DNA from: an uncultured Helicobacter sp. | Lineage (GTDB): Bacteria; Campylobacterota; Campylobacteria; Campylobacterales; Helicobacteraceae | Reading direction: 5' to 3' | DNA length: 27,873 nt | NCBI RefSeq assembly: GCF_937906905.1 | Contig: NZ_CALERY010000010.1 | Location: 1 to 27,873 of the forward strand | In this document: in pieces, positions 1-7,802 of the stretch | Layout: the number at the start of each line of letters is the position of its first letter | Position numbering within the stretch: position 1 is the first letter of the stretch | Notes under the pieces: model-generated | What the model was told of the DNA's origin: nothing | Database searches by the model: none | Seen by the model: the letters and a program-made list of their open reading frames with translations, nothing else | Translations under genes and position numbers: made by a program

Positions 1-87
1 TGGGTTGTAGTGGTGCGAGCGTAGGTGAGAGAGCTAGAATCTAGGGCTTTGGGGCGATATTATAGCAGAAGCTAATCCCAGATATGC

Positions 88-93
88 TACAAT
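88..93 (+). promoter_or_regulatory. -10 box of the amino acid ABC transporter operon
   Basis: TACAAT in the context GCTACAATTCGCGC. The same GCTAYAAT context recurs before other transcription units here (minus strand at 16802 and 10892, plus strand at 2465 and 16848), which supports a sigma-70-type -10 box. Transcription would start near 100. No clear -35 box is seen. Bases 1-87 hold no recognisable gene. Confidence 0.55.
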
Positions 94-187
94 TCGCGCT
101 TGTTGATTGTGCGTGAAAGTATGGCTATCCTGGTAATCACATACAGAAAACTTGAACTTTATAGCACATTTATATGCAAGGATCTAT

Positions 188-898
188 ATGTTGGATTTTG
201 GGTTTATCTGGTCGCACATTGGGCTATTTGAAAAAAGCCTGATTCTAACCCTTGAAATTTCTCTCTATGGCATAGCACTTGCGCTGCTTATTGGGCTTAT
301 GTGCGCATGCGTGCTGGTAGAGATTTCACGCATAGATTTTAGCGACAAGCACTCTCGCCCAAGCACCCATATACGCATGGTATTGACACTTACTAAATGG
401 CTTATTACAAGCTATGTCGAGATCTCGCGCAATACTCCGCTTCTTATCCAGCTGTTTTTTCTCTATTTCGCGTTGCCAAAGCTTGGAATCGTGCTAGAAG
501 CATTCACCTGTGCGGTGATTGGGCTGGCATTCCTAGGCGGAGGCTATATGTGCGAGAGCTTCCGCGCTGGGCTTAGTAGCATTAGCAAATCCCAAGTAGA
601 ATCTGCACTAAGCATTGGGCTCTCTAGATTCTCTATTTTGCGCTATGTGGTGCTACCACAGGGCTTTGGCATAGCGCTACCCTCAATCAATGCCAATATC
701 ATATTTCTCATCAAAGAAACCTCTGTCGTAGGTGTGCTAGCCCTAGCTGATGTGCTCTACACAAGCAAAGATATTATCGATCTTTATGGTAAAACTTATG
801 AAGCGCTTGCCATGCTGCTGCTTATGTATATGATTGTGCTACTGCCTATTTCTCTAGGGGCAAGTGCGCTAGAATCCAGCCTGCGCAAGAAGCTCTAA
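188..898 (+). CDS. Polar amino acid ABC transporter permease (HisM/GlnP family)
   Basis: Inner-membrane permease subunit of a polar amino acid importer. Several hydrophobic segments span the protein. The cytoplasmic EAA loop that contacts the ATPase is seen in ESALSIGLSRFSILRYVVLP. The frame is also open from a TTG at 152, but ATG 188 is preferred because AAGGA (178-182) lies 5 bases before it and the family starts near this hydrophobic region. From ATG 188 the protein is 236 aa, close to the usual 220-240. A second permease and an ATPase follow in the same direction, so this is one half of a heterodimeric channel. The substrate cannot be deduced; glutamine or another polar amino acid is the family norm. 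No substrate-binding protein gene is present in the window. Confidence 0.88.
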   Translation: MLDFGFIWSHIGLFEKSLILTLEISLYGIALALLIGLMCACVLVEISRIDFSDKHSRPSTHIRMVLTLTKWLITSYVEISRNTPLLIQLFFLYFALPKLGIVLEAFTCAVIGLAFLGGGYMCESFRAGLSSISKSQVESALSIGLSRFSILRYVVLPQGFGIALPSINANIIFLIKETSVVGVLALADVLYTSKDIIDLYGKTYEALAMLLLMYMIVLLPISLGASALESSLRKKL

Positions 899-936
899 TC
901 TCAAAACACATGAAAACCCAAGCATAAAGGAATATC

Positions 937-1596
937 GTGGAAGTCCTACTACAAGGCAACAATCTCATGCGACTCCTACAGGGTGTAGGCATGAGCTTTT
1001 CTATCGCGCTTATTTCAATTGCTTGCTCGATTGTCATTGGCACAATTGTAGGGCTACTCATGACTACGCGCTCTAGCCTTGTGCGCCTCCTATGCAGAAT
1101 CTATCTAGAGTCTGTGCGGCTTATCCCTATCCTAGCACTCCTGTATGTGTGCTATTTTGGGCTACCCCAAATCCTACAAATTAGCATTAGCAATGTCGCA
1201 GTCGCGGTGCTAGTTTTTAGTTTCTGGGGTGGTGCGGAAATGGCAGATCTCGTGCGAGGCGCACTTACAAGCGTGTCTAGGCACTATAAAGAGTCTGCCC
1301 TATCTCTTGGACTAAGCCCGCTTAAAGTGCAGATTTTTATCGTTCTCCCAATTGCCAATAAGCGTCTGCTCCCAGGTCTCATCAATCTCTTCACTCGTAT
1401 GATTAAAACCACTGCATTGCTGCTTTTCATAGGGATTGCAGACATGCTTCAAGTCGGGCGACAAATCATCGAGGTAAATCGTGCGATCCCCACTGCGGCA
1501 TTTGCCGTCTATGGCGCGTTGCTGCTTGGATATTTTGCGATGTGCTTTCCACTAAGTGCGCTTGCCAAATCCCTAGAAAAGCGCGCCAAAGCCTAG
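937..1596 (+). CDS. Polar amino acid ABC transporter permease, second subunit
   Basis: 219-aa inner-membrane permease of the same HisM/GlnP family as its upstream neighbour, 38 bases away. It starts at GTG 937 with AAAGGA about 5 bases upstream. Hydrophobic segments are visible near residues 15-40, 60-75 and 85-100 and at the C-terminus. The EAA loop reads KESALSLGLSPLKVQIFIVL. The two permeases would form the heterodimeric pore driven by the ATPase encoded next. Known family members transport polar amino acids such as glutamine, glutamate, cystine or arginine; the sequence alone does not say which. Confidence 0.87.
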   Translation: MEVLLQGNNLMRLLQGVGMSFSIALISIACSIVIGTIVGLLMTTRSSLVRLLCRIYLESVRLIPILALLYVCYFGLPQILQISISNVAVAVLVFSFWGGAEMADLVRGALTSVSRHYKESALSLGLSPLKVQIFIVLPIANKRLLPGLINLFTRMIKTTALLLFIGIADMLQVGRQIIEVNRAIPTAAFAVYGALLLGYFAMCFPLSALAKSLEKRAKA

Positions 1597-1629
1597 AATC
1601 TAGCCAGAATCTACCACATAAGGATACAC

Positions 1630-2397
1630 ATGTCCCCAATTCTTCGCATTACCAATCTCATCAAATCCTATGACAATCATCGCGTGCTTGATGGCATTAG
1701 CCTAAGCCTACACAAAGGTGAGGTGCTAACCCTACTAGGTCCTAGCGGCTGTGGTAAATCTACCCTACTACGCTGTATCAATGCCCTAGAATCCACCCAA
1801 GGCGGCGAAATCTACCTAGAATCTACTCAAATCAACAAAAAAGGCGTGAATCTCACCAAAGTGCGCCAAGAAATTGGCATGGTCTTCCAAAACTATGAGC
1901 TTTTCCCGCACCTAAGCGTAGAGGAAAATATCATGCTAGGACCACTCAAAGTGCAAAAACGAGCCACCAAAGAAGTGCGCGAGCAAGCCTATACCCTGCT
2001 AAAACGCGTAGGACTAGAATCTAAAGCTAGCGCCTACCCCAAATCTCTAAGTGGTGGGCAAAAGCAGCGCGTGGCGATTGTGCGTGCGCTTTGTATGAAT
2101 CCCAAAATCATGCTATTTGATGAGATTACCGCCTCGCTTGACCCAGAAATGGTGCGCGAAGTGCTCGATGTGGTGCTCGAGCTTGCAGATTCTGGTATGA
2201 CAATGATGATTGTAACGCATGAAATGGGCTTTGCAAAGGCTGTGAGCGATAGGATTGTATTTTTGGATTCTGGCAAGATTGTGCAAGATGATACACCCGA
2301 TGAGTTTTTCACTAATCCAAAAACCGATCGAGCGCGCAATTTTTTACAAACCTTTAGCTTCAAGTCCAAGCGCCACAATACCCACCACGACTATTAG
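1630..2397 (+). CDS. Polar amino acid ABC transporter ATP-binding protein (GlnQ-like)
   Basis: 255-aa cytoplasmic ATPase that energises the two permeases upstream. Walker A is GPSGCGKST (residues 37-45), the Q-loop sits in MVFQNYELFPHLSV, the ABC signature is LSGGQKQRVAI near residue 140, Walker B is IMLFDEITASLDPE and the H-loop is VTHEMGF. This is the GlnQ/HisP layout at normal length. It starts at ATG 1630 after a GGAT-type ribosome site. It is the last gene of the operon; a weak hairpin follows at 2400-2422. Nothing is truncated. Confidence 0.92.
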   Translation: MSPILRITNLIKSYDNHRVLDGISLSLHKGEVLTLLGPSGCGKSTLLRCINALESTQGGEIYLESTQINKKGVNLTKVRQEIGMVFQNYELFPHLSVEENIMLGPLKVQKRATKEVREQAYTLLKRVGLESKASAYPKSLSGGQKQRVAIVRALCMNPKIMLFDEITASLDPEMVREVLDVVLELADSGMTMMIVTHEMGFAKAVSDRIVFLDSGKIVQDDTPDEFFTNPKTDRARNFLQTFSFKSKRHNTHHDY

Positions 2398-2399
2398 TC

Positions 2400-2422
2400 T
2401 AGAATCTGCTTTTTAGATTCTA
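2400..2422 (+). terminator. Possible terminator hairpin built from inverted TAGAATCT copies
   Basis: TAGAATCT (2400-2407) pairs with AGATTCTA (2415-2422) across a 7-base T-rich loop, starting just after the stop codon of the ABC ATPase. No U-run follows, so termination is uncertain. The stem consists of two opposed copies of the window-wide TAGAATC heptamer. Confidence 0.35.
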
Positions 2423-2464
2423 TGCCAGGATTGCTATTTGTAAGTGCCATTTACCAAACCTCGC

Positions 2465-2470
2465 TATAAT
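2465..2470 (+). promoter_or_regulatory. -10 box (TATAAT) of the candidate sRNA
   Basis: A perfect TATAAT in the context CGCTATAATTCCC. The predicted start is near 2476, directly ahead of two stable hairpins and far from any start codon, as expected for a free-standing sRNA gene. Confidence 0.65.
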
Positions 2471-2475
2471 TCCCG

Positions 2476-2566
2476 CGCCTTTAAGGCAGCAGCAGGTTGG
2501 TTACCCCTCCAATCCAACCGCTGCTTAGGCTATCGCACCCCCTCCAGCGATAGCCTTTCTCTCTCA
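2476..2566 (+). ncRNA. Candidate RepG-like small RNA with C/U-rich loops
   Basis: About 90 nt, transcribed toward arsR. Stem-loop 1 pairs 2488-2500 with 2514-2525 (AGCAGC, one bulged A, GGTTGG against CCAACC and GCTGCT) and has a loop containing ACCCCTCC. Stem-loop 2 pairs GGCTATCGC (2528-2536) with GCGATAGCC (2547-2555), has the 10-nt loop ACCCCCTCCA, and is followed by a pyrimidine tail, as in an intrinsic terminator. H. pylori RepG is known to be an 87-nt sRNA whose C/U-rich terminator loop binds homopolymeric G repeats in target leaders. The size, the loop and the TATAAT upstream fit that RNA, but homology was judged by layout only. A short open frame over this stretch (2444-2647) is not considered real. 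Confidence 0.6.
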
Positions 2567-2653
2567 TTTTTCCCTAGACTACATGGAGATTCCCACAAGA
2601 TTATCTCACAACCTCTATTGTTTCATTTAATCCATTATTTAAACTAATTTTGC

Positions 2654-2659
2654 TAGGAT
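2654..2659 (+). promoter_or_regulatory. Extended -10 box for arsRS
   Basis: TGCTAGGAT carries the TG of an extended -10 one base before TAGGAT. It lies about 55 bases upstream of the arsR ATG, whose ribosome site AAGGA is at 2701-2705. ArsR autoregulation is known in H. pylori; an ArsR site could not be located by eye. Confidence 0.45.
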
Positions 2660-2712
2660 ACGCGCAAGCAAGGGCATAAAATCTCAATCTCCACAGGATA
2701 AAGGATAGTGAT

Positions 2713-3393
2713 ATGCTAGAAGTCCTAATGATAGAAGACGATGTCGAGCTCGCCGAGATTCTAAGCGAGTATCTCTCCCAGCACGATATCCATGTAACAA
2801 GCTACGATGAGCCTTACACTGGTATGAGCGCGATCAATGCCAAGCATTTTGATTTACTGCTGCTTGATCTTACACTGCCCAATCTCGATGGGCTCGAAGT
2901 TTGCAAACGAGTCGCAAAGCAAAAAAATATCCCTATCATCATCTCATCTGCCAGAAGCGATGTCGATGACAAGGTGCGGGCATTAGAGAGTGGCGCAGAT
3001 GACTATCTGCCAAAGCCCTATGACCCTAAAGAGTTACTCGCCAGAATCCAGTCTCTCCTACGCCGCTACAATAGCAAAAGCGCGCGCGATGAAGCCAAGG
3101 AAGTCAGCCCGACATTCCGCATAGATCGCAGTAGCCGCGAGATTTATTTCCATGACAAAAAGCTCAATCTCACGCGCGCAGAGTATGAAATCCTGACGCT
3201 TCTTATTAGCAAAAAGGGTAATGTCTTCACTCGTGAAGCTATCGCAATAGAATCCGAATCCATAAACCCAGAAAGCTCAAATAAAAGTATCGATGTCATC
3301 ATCGGGCGTCTGCGCGCAAAAATCGAAGACGACCCCAAAAAGCCAAAGCACATTATCTCTGTGCGTGGCGTGGGCTACAAGCTTGAATTTTGA
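2713..3393 (+). CDS. arsR: OmpR-family response regulator ArsR
   Basis: 226-aa DNA-binding response regulator. The receiver domain (about 1-120) shows the acidic pair E8-D9-D10, phospho-acceptor D52 in LLLLDLTLPNLDG, S79 and K101 in YLPKPYDP. The OmpR-type winged helix (about 130-226) ends in SVRGVGYKLEF. The stretches MIEDD, YDEPYTGMSA and ADDYLPKPYDPKELLARIQS match my recollection of H. pylori ArsR (HP0166), the acid-response regulator. ATG 2713 has AAGGA 7 bases upstream. The partner kinase follows 104 bases downstream. The phospho-acceptor is intact, unlike the orphan atypical regulators of Helicobacter such as HP1043. Confidence 0.85.
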   Translation: MLEVLMIEDDVELAEILSEYLSQHDIHVTSYDEPYTGMSAINAKHFDLLLLDLTLPNLDGLEVCKRVAKQKNIPIIISSARSDVDDKVRALESGADDYLPKPYDPKELLARIQSLLRRYNSKSARDEAKEVSPTFRIDRSSREIYFHDKKLNLTRAEYEILTLLISKKGNVFTREAIAIESESINPESSNKSIDVIIGRLRAKIEDDPKKPKHIISVRGVGYKLEF

Positions 3394-3497
3394 CCATGCG
3401 TGATAGATTCTGGCTCACTCTCATTAAACTAGACCACCCAATAACCTAAGCCCAAAATCTCGATGAAATAACAAGAAACATTTGACAAAGCCATGAT

Positions 3498-4757
3498 ATG
3501 AAGCATTCTATATTTTTTAAAATCTCTATTTTATTTTTGTTTGCCATGGGGAGCTTTTTCGCATTTTCGTTCTATTTTCTTAAGTTCCAGGCTGAGCGCT
3601 ATGACAATACCAGCGAGCGCGAGAAATACGAGAAAATCAGCATTGTCTTTAACCGCATAATCTCCCAAGAAAACAACCTCGAAACCATACAAAACTACCT
3701 AAAAGAAGTAGGCTTTATCCAAATAAATGACAACGCCTTGCGTCAAATCATTATCCAATCCACACCTATCCCTTATGGGGCAGAGGGGATTTTCCTGCGC
3801 TCTGTAGAGGTGAAAGATGACTTATTTATCGTGCTTGTGAGTGATGGGGAAGTGTTTTTATACAAAGATTCTATGCGCAATTTTTATGTCAATTACTATC
3901 TCATCATTTTGATAGGTTCAGTGATTTTGATCTTGCTTTTTGCACTGGTGGTGCGCTCGCTTTTGCCCATGATCTACCTGCGCAGACAGATTCGTAAGTT
4001 TGCCAAAGGTGATTTGCAAGTGGACTGCAGAATCCCACAAAAAGATGAAATCGGCGAGCTTGCAAGCGAATTTCACAAGGCTATCAAGAGAATCGACGCT
4101 CTTAACAAATCGCGCACACTATTCCTGCGCTCAATCATGCACGAGCTAAAAACCCCAATCACCAAGGGGAGAATCACTGCCGAAATGGTGCAAAATCCCA
4201 CACAGAAGCAGCGGCTTGTATCGGTATTTGATAGGCTAAATTTTCTCATTGATGAGTTTGCCAAAATCGAGCAGCTCTCCTCGCATAACTACAATCTCAA
4301 AAAAACCGAATTTCCCGTCCAAGATCTCATAAGCTTTGTGCAAAACATGCTTCTAATCGACAAACCAGAATCTAATCCCATTAGCAACAACTGCCCCAAT
4401 GACCTCATCAAAGCGGATTTTGAGTTGTTTGCCATGTCGGTAAAAAATCTCATTGACAATGCAATTAAATACAGCGAAGATGGCAAAGTCAGCGTAGAAT
4501 CTAATGGGCGCGATCTCATCATCAAAAACCGCGGCGCACCACTGAAAATGGCATTTGAAGAGTATTTTAAACCCTATTTCAAAGACTCTGCCAAACCAAA
4601 TTCCCAGGGCTTTGGGCTTGGTATGTATATCATCAAAAACACCCTTGATGCGCAAAATTTCAATATCACTTACACACATAGCGATGGGCTCAATAGCTTT
4701 ACTATTGAGGGCTGCATTATTGAGAGCTCCTGCCCATTGCCTATCCATCACACTTAA
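3498..4757 (+). CDS. arsS: Sensor histidine kinase ArsS
   Basis: 419-aa membrane sensor kinase, partner of the regulator just upstream. One membrane segment lies at about residues 7-28 and a second at about 130-153, flanking a periplasmic sensor domain of about 100 residues. A HAMP-like stretch follows (LRRQIRKFAKGDLQV). The H-box is FLRSIMHELKTPITKGR with the phospho-acceptor His near residue 215, the N-box is NLIDNAIKYSEDG and the G-box is GFGLGMYIIKNTL. In H. pylori ArsS senses low pH; the same role here is inference. The stop codon is 9 bases before purF, whose ribosome site overlaps it, so the two are probably cotranscribed. The start at ATG 3498 lacks a strong ribosome site. Confidence 0.82.
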   Translation: MKHSIFFKISILFLFAMGSFFAFSFYFLKFQAERYDNTSEREKYEKISIVFNRIISQENNLETIQNYLKEVGFIQINDNALRQIIIQSTPIPYGAEGIFLRSVEVKDDLFIVLVSDGEVFLYKDSMRNFYVNYYLIILIGSVILILLFALVVRSLLPMIYLRRQIRKFAKGDLQVDCRIPQKDEIGELASEFHKAIKRIDALNKSRTLFLRSIMHELKTPITKGRITAEMVQNPTQKQRLVSVFDRLNFLIDEFAKIEQLSSHNYNLKKTEFPVQDLISFVQNMLLIDKPESNPISNNCPNDLIKADFELFAMSVKNLIDNAIKYSEDGKVSVESNGRDLIIKNRGAPLKMAFEEYFKPYFKDSAKPNSQGFGLGMYIIKNTLDAQNFNITYTHSDGLNSFTIEGCIIESSCPLPIHHT

Positions 4758-4766
4758 GGAGTCATT

Positions 4767-6200
4767 ATGCCTTGTTTTTCACAGCTAACAGATTTTAAAG
4801 AAAAATGCGCCGTAGTGGGCGTGTATAACGCGCCAAATGCCAATGTCCTAGCCTACTATGGACTCTTTGCTATGCAGCACAGAGGGCAAGAAGCCAGCGG
4901 CATCGCCACTAGCAACACCCAAAAAATCGCAATCTATAAGAAAAATGGGCTTGTAACCCAAGTCTTTGAGCCAGAGATTTTGGCAAATCTCGTGGGCTTC
5001 TCTGCTATCGGGCATAATCGCTACTCCACCGCAGGCGAAGAGAGTATCAACGAGTGTCAGCCTATTTTTGCACGCTATTCCCTTGGCGAAATCGCTATCG
5101 CCCACAATGGCAACCTCACCAACGCCAACACCATACGAGAATCGCTCACCAAAGAAGGCTCAATCTTCCAAAGCTACCTTGATACAGAAGTGCTAATCCA
5201 CCTAATCGCCAAATCCCAAAAATCCACGCTAAGTGAGCGCATTATAGAATCCATCTGCCAAATCGATGGCGCATTTGCCCTAGTGATTCTCTCGCGCACC
5301 AAGATGTTTGCTATCCGTGATCCTTATGGCTTGCGCCCTTTAAGCCTAGGCATAATCGAAAATGACGATGGCACGCAGGGCTACATTGTGGCAAGCGAGA
5401 CAAGTGCTTTTGATCTAGTGGGGGCGCGGTTTGTGCGCGATGTGGAGCCAGGCGAAATGCTAGTCTTTGACAAGCAAGCCACAAACCCCACCTACAAATC
5501 CTACCGCTACAAAGCCCCCACGCCCTTCCCCTGTGTCTTTGAGTATGTGTATTTCTCGCGCCCTGATAGCGTGGTATTCTCACGCAATGTCTATGAAGTG
5601 CGTAAAAATCTAGGCAGACAGCTAGCAAGAGAGCATACGCTAAAGGCTGATATGGTGATCCCTGTGCCAGACTCTGGTGTGGCAGCGGCGATTGGCTATG
5701 CGAAAGAGAGTGGCATAGACTTTGAGCTAGGCATTATCCGCAATCACTATGTCGGGCGGACATTTATCGAGCCAACGCAGCAAGCAAGAGAGCTAAAAGT
5801 CAAGCTTAAGCTTAATCCCATAGCCGGACTTATTAAAGACAAAGACATCATCGTCATCGATGATTCTGTGGTGAGGGGGACTACAAGCAAGCAGATTATC
5901 AAAATCTTGCGCCAAGCAGGTGCGCGCAAAATCTACTTGCTAGTCTCTGCCCCCCCTACAATCGCGCCTTGCTACTATGGAGTGGATACACCAGAAAAAG
6001 AGCAGCTCATCTGTGCCAATCACAGCCCAGAAGAGGTGCGGAGCTTCATCGGCGCGGATTATCTAGGGTTTTTATCCTTAGAGGGCTTACAAAAAAGCAT
6101 AGAATCTAGCGCGGTAGTAGGCGAAATAAAGCAAGAAAAGCTCTCCTACTGCCAAGCCTGCTTTGATGGCTGCTATGTGGATTCTATCCATAAGCGATAG
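4767..6200 (+). CDS. purF: Amidophosphoribosyltransferase
   Basis: 477-aa PurF, which converts PRPP and glutamine to phosphoribosylamine in the first step of purine synthesis. The N-terminal glutaminase would use Cys14 (EKC-AVVGVYN) after cleavage of a 13-residue propeptide, as in the Bacillus subtilis class. That class also carries an Fe-S cluster, and matching cysteines are visible in PFPCVFEYVYFSRP, IAPCYYGVDTP and YCQACFDGC. The PRPP loop is VIDDSVVRGTTSKQ. ATG 4767 is served by AAGGA (4756-4760), which begins inside the arsS stop codon. The radical SAM gene starts 2 bases after its stop. Confidence 0.95.
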   Translation: MPCFSQLTDFKEKCAVVGVYNAPNANVLAYYGLFAMQHRGQEASGIATSNTQKIAIYKKNGLVTQVFEPEILANLVGFSAIGHNRYSTAGEESINECQPIFARYSLGEIAIAHNGNLTNANTIRESLTKEGSIFQSYLDTEVLIHLIAKSQKSTLSERIIESICQIDGAFALVILSRTKMFAIRDPYGLRPLSLGIIENDDGTQGYIVASETSAFDLVGARFVRDVEPGEMLVFDKQATNPTYKSYRYKAPTPFPCVFEYVYFSRPDSVVFSRNVYEVRKNLGRQLAREHTLKADMVIPVPDSGVAAAIGYAKESGIDFELGIIRNHYVGRTFIEPTQQARELKVKLKLNPIAGLIKDKDIIVIDDSVVRGTTSKQIIKILRQAGARKIYLLVSAPPTIAPCYYGVDTPEKEQLICANHSPEEVRSFIGADYLGFLSLEGLQKSIESSAVVGEIKQEKLSYCQACFDGCYVDSIHKR

Positions 6201-6202
6201 CG

Positions 6203-7240
6203 ATGCTAGAATCCACTTTTGACTCTGCTCGCTCTTGTAGCCTAGAATCCACTTTTGACCAACCCGCGCCGCAAGCTAGAGAGCTACTCACACTTGGGCG
6301 ATATTTCAAAGCACGCTTTGGGCAGCGCGTGCGTAAAATCCCCATAACCCTACAGGGCTTCACCTGCCCTAATATCGATGGCACGCTGGCTAGAGGCGGC
6401 TGCATTTACTGCTGTAATGAGAGCTTCTCGCCAAGTGCCATAAAGGTGCCAAAAGTGGATTCTAGCCCCACTATGCGCCCACATCTCTCTACAAACCCCT
6501 TGCTTCCTAAGCAGCTAAGCCAGCTAGAAGAGCAGTTTTTGTGGCATACAGAATTTCACAGGCGCAAATTTAGCGTGCAAAAATATATGGTGTATTTCCA
6601 ATCTTATACCAACACCTACGCGCCTTTAGAGACATTGCAAGCACTCTTTAGCAAAGCTTTGAGCTTTGCTAATGTGGTGGGGCTAAGTATCGGCACGCGC
6701 GTGGATTGTGTGGATTCTAGGGTGCTTGCAATGCTAGGGGAGTTTGTCAAAAATGGTGCGGAGATTTGGCTGGAGTATGGGGTGCAATCAGTCTTTGATG
6801 AGACGCTAAAAAGAATCAACCGCGCCCACACAACTCAAGGGATTAAAGAGCTTTTTGCTGCAACAAGAGCAAGTGGGGTCAAGGTATGTGCGCATCTCAT
6901 CTATGGGCTACCGGGTGAGAGTAGCGAGATGATGTTACACTCTTTACAAAAGGTGCTTGAGTGGGGGATTGATGGCATTAAAATCCACCCGCTCTATGTC
7001 ATAGAAGGCACACCGCTAGCGCGTATGTATCACGCTAGCCGCTATATCCCAATCGACTTAGAGTCCTATGCGGATTTAATCATCAAATCTATCCAGCTGC
7101 TCCCAGCTGAAGTGGTGATCCACCGCATAAGTGCGAGCGCGCACGAAGAGAGCTTGCTAGCACCGAAGTGGTGCTTTGACAAAAATATCCAAATGCGACT
7201 TTTGCGTGAAAGGCTGCTAGAAATTGGGGTGGTGTATTAA
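6203..7240 (+). CDS. Radical SAM protein, TIGR01212/YhcC type
   Basis: 345-aa radical SAM protein. The cluster-binding cysteines are C55, C67 and C70 in FTCPNIDGTLARGGCIYCC, spaced as in the TIGR01212 (YhcC) family rather than the classical CxxxCxxC. Later family stretches include YFQSYTNTYAP, SIGTRVDCVD and HLIYGLPGES. The biochemical role of the family is not firmly known. The first 30 or so residues are unusual: they contain ESTFD twice because two copies of CTAGAATCCACTTTTGAC lie in the frame, while relatives begin near LLTLGRYFKARFG. The true start may therefore be internal. It converges on gmhA with 2 bases between stops and probably shares the purF transcript. Confidence 0.85.
   Translation: MLESTFDSARSCSLESTFDQPAPQARELLTLGRYFKARFGQRVRKIPITLQGFTCPNIDGTLARGGCIYCCNESFSPSAIKVPKVDSSPTMRPHLSTNPLLPKQLSQLEEQFLWHTEFHRRKFSVQKYMVYFQSYTNTYAPLETLQALFSKALSFANVVGLSIGTRVDCVDSRVLAMLGEFVKNGAEIWLEYGVQSVFDETLKRINRAHTTQGIKELFAATRASGVKVCAHLIYGLPGESSEMMLHSLQKVLEWGIDGIKIHPLYVIEGTPLARMYHASRYIPIDLESYADLIIKSIQLLPAEVVIHRISASAHEESLLAPKWCFDKNIQMRLLRERLLEIGVVY
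6206..6256. repeat. Two copies of the CTAGAATCCACTTTT dispersed motif
   Basis: Exact copies lie at 6206-6220 and 6242-6256, both followed by GAC, within the first codons of the radical SAM gene. Other exact copies, either strand, are at 6451-6465, 14313-14327, 15205-15219, 20512-20526, 22074-22088 and 26742-26756. Single-mismatch copies are at 22412-22426, 25696-25710 and 26583-26597. The heptamer TAGAATC inside it recurs throughout the window. Confidence 0.8.
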
Positions 7241-7242
7241 GC

Positions 7243-7800
7243 CTAATAATCCATTTCAAGCAGTCCGCAAATACTATGGATCACAAGAATATGCGCTTCT
7301 TGGATTCTAGGGGTGTTATCGCTTGGGATTACGATATTTTCACTTAGCTCATTCATCTTGCCCCCACCTTTGCCACTTAGCCCCACGCAGTAGCAGCCAA
7401 GCTTTTGCCCTACTTCAAAGGCTCTAAGCACATTAGCAGAATTCCCACTTGTGCTAATGCCAAAGAGCGCGTCCCCTTTGTGCGCAAGTGCTTCTACTTG
7501 GCGAGAAAACACAAACTCAAACCCATAGTCATTGCCAATGGCAGTGAGTGCGGAAGTATCTGTGGTGATAGAAATCCCTGCTAGGGCTTTGCGCTCCTTT
7601 TTATATCGCCCACTAAGCTCCGCGGCAAAATGCTGGGCATCTGCTGCGCTGCCACCATTGCCAAAGGCGATGATCTTCCCGCCAGAATCTAGCACAGCCT
7701 TAAGCTTTTTGGCGACTTGCTCAATGTGGGCTTTGAGCGTTAGCGTGGCTTGTAGTGTAGCGATACTCTCACTTATTTCGTTATGGATAAAGCTTTGCAT
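7243..7800 (-). CDS. gmhA: Sedoheptulose-7-phosphate isomerase
   Basis: 185-aa GmhA, a SIS-fold isomerase that converts sedoheptulose-7-phosphate to D-glycero-D-manno-heptose-7-phosphate, the first step of ADP-heptose synthesis for LPS inner core. Diagnostic stretches are FGNGGSAADAQHFAAEL, SGRYKKERKALAGISI, TDTSALTAIGNDYG, FGISTSGNSANVL and RIQEAHILVIH. Length is typical. It starts 2 bases after the hldE stop and is the last gene of the leftward heptose cluster. Confidence 0.95.
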   Translation of the reverse strand: MQSFIHNEISESIATLQATLTLKAHIEQVAKKLKAVLDSGGKIIAFGNGGSAADAQHFAAELSGRYKKERKALAGISITTDTSALTAIGNDYGFEFVFSRQVEALAHKGDALFGISTSGNSANVLRAFEVGQKLGCYCVGLSGKGGGKMNELSENIVIPSDNTPRIQEAHILVIHSICGLLEMDY

Positions 7801-7802
7801 TG

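Noticed and set aside
152..187. Upstream TTG start of the first permease
   Set aside because: No ribosome site; ATG 188 has AAGGA at 5-base spacing and suits family length.
2444..2647. Open frame of 67 codons over the arsR upstream region
   Set aside because: It covers the sRNA hairpins, has no ribosome site, and its product resembles no protein; the stretch is better explained as an RNA gene.
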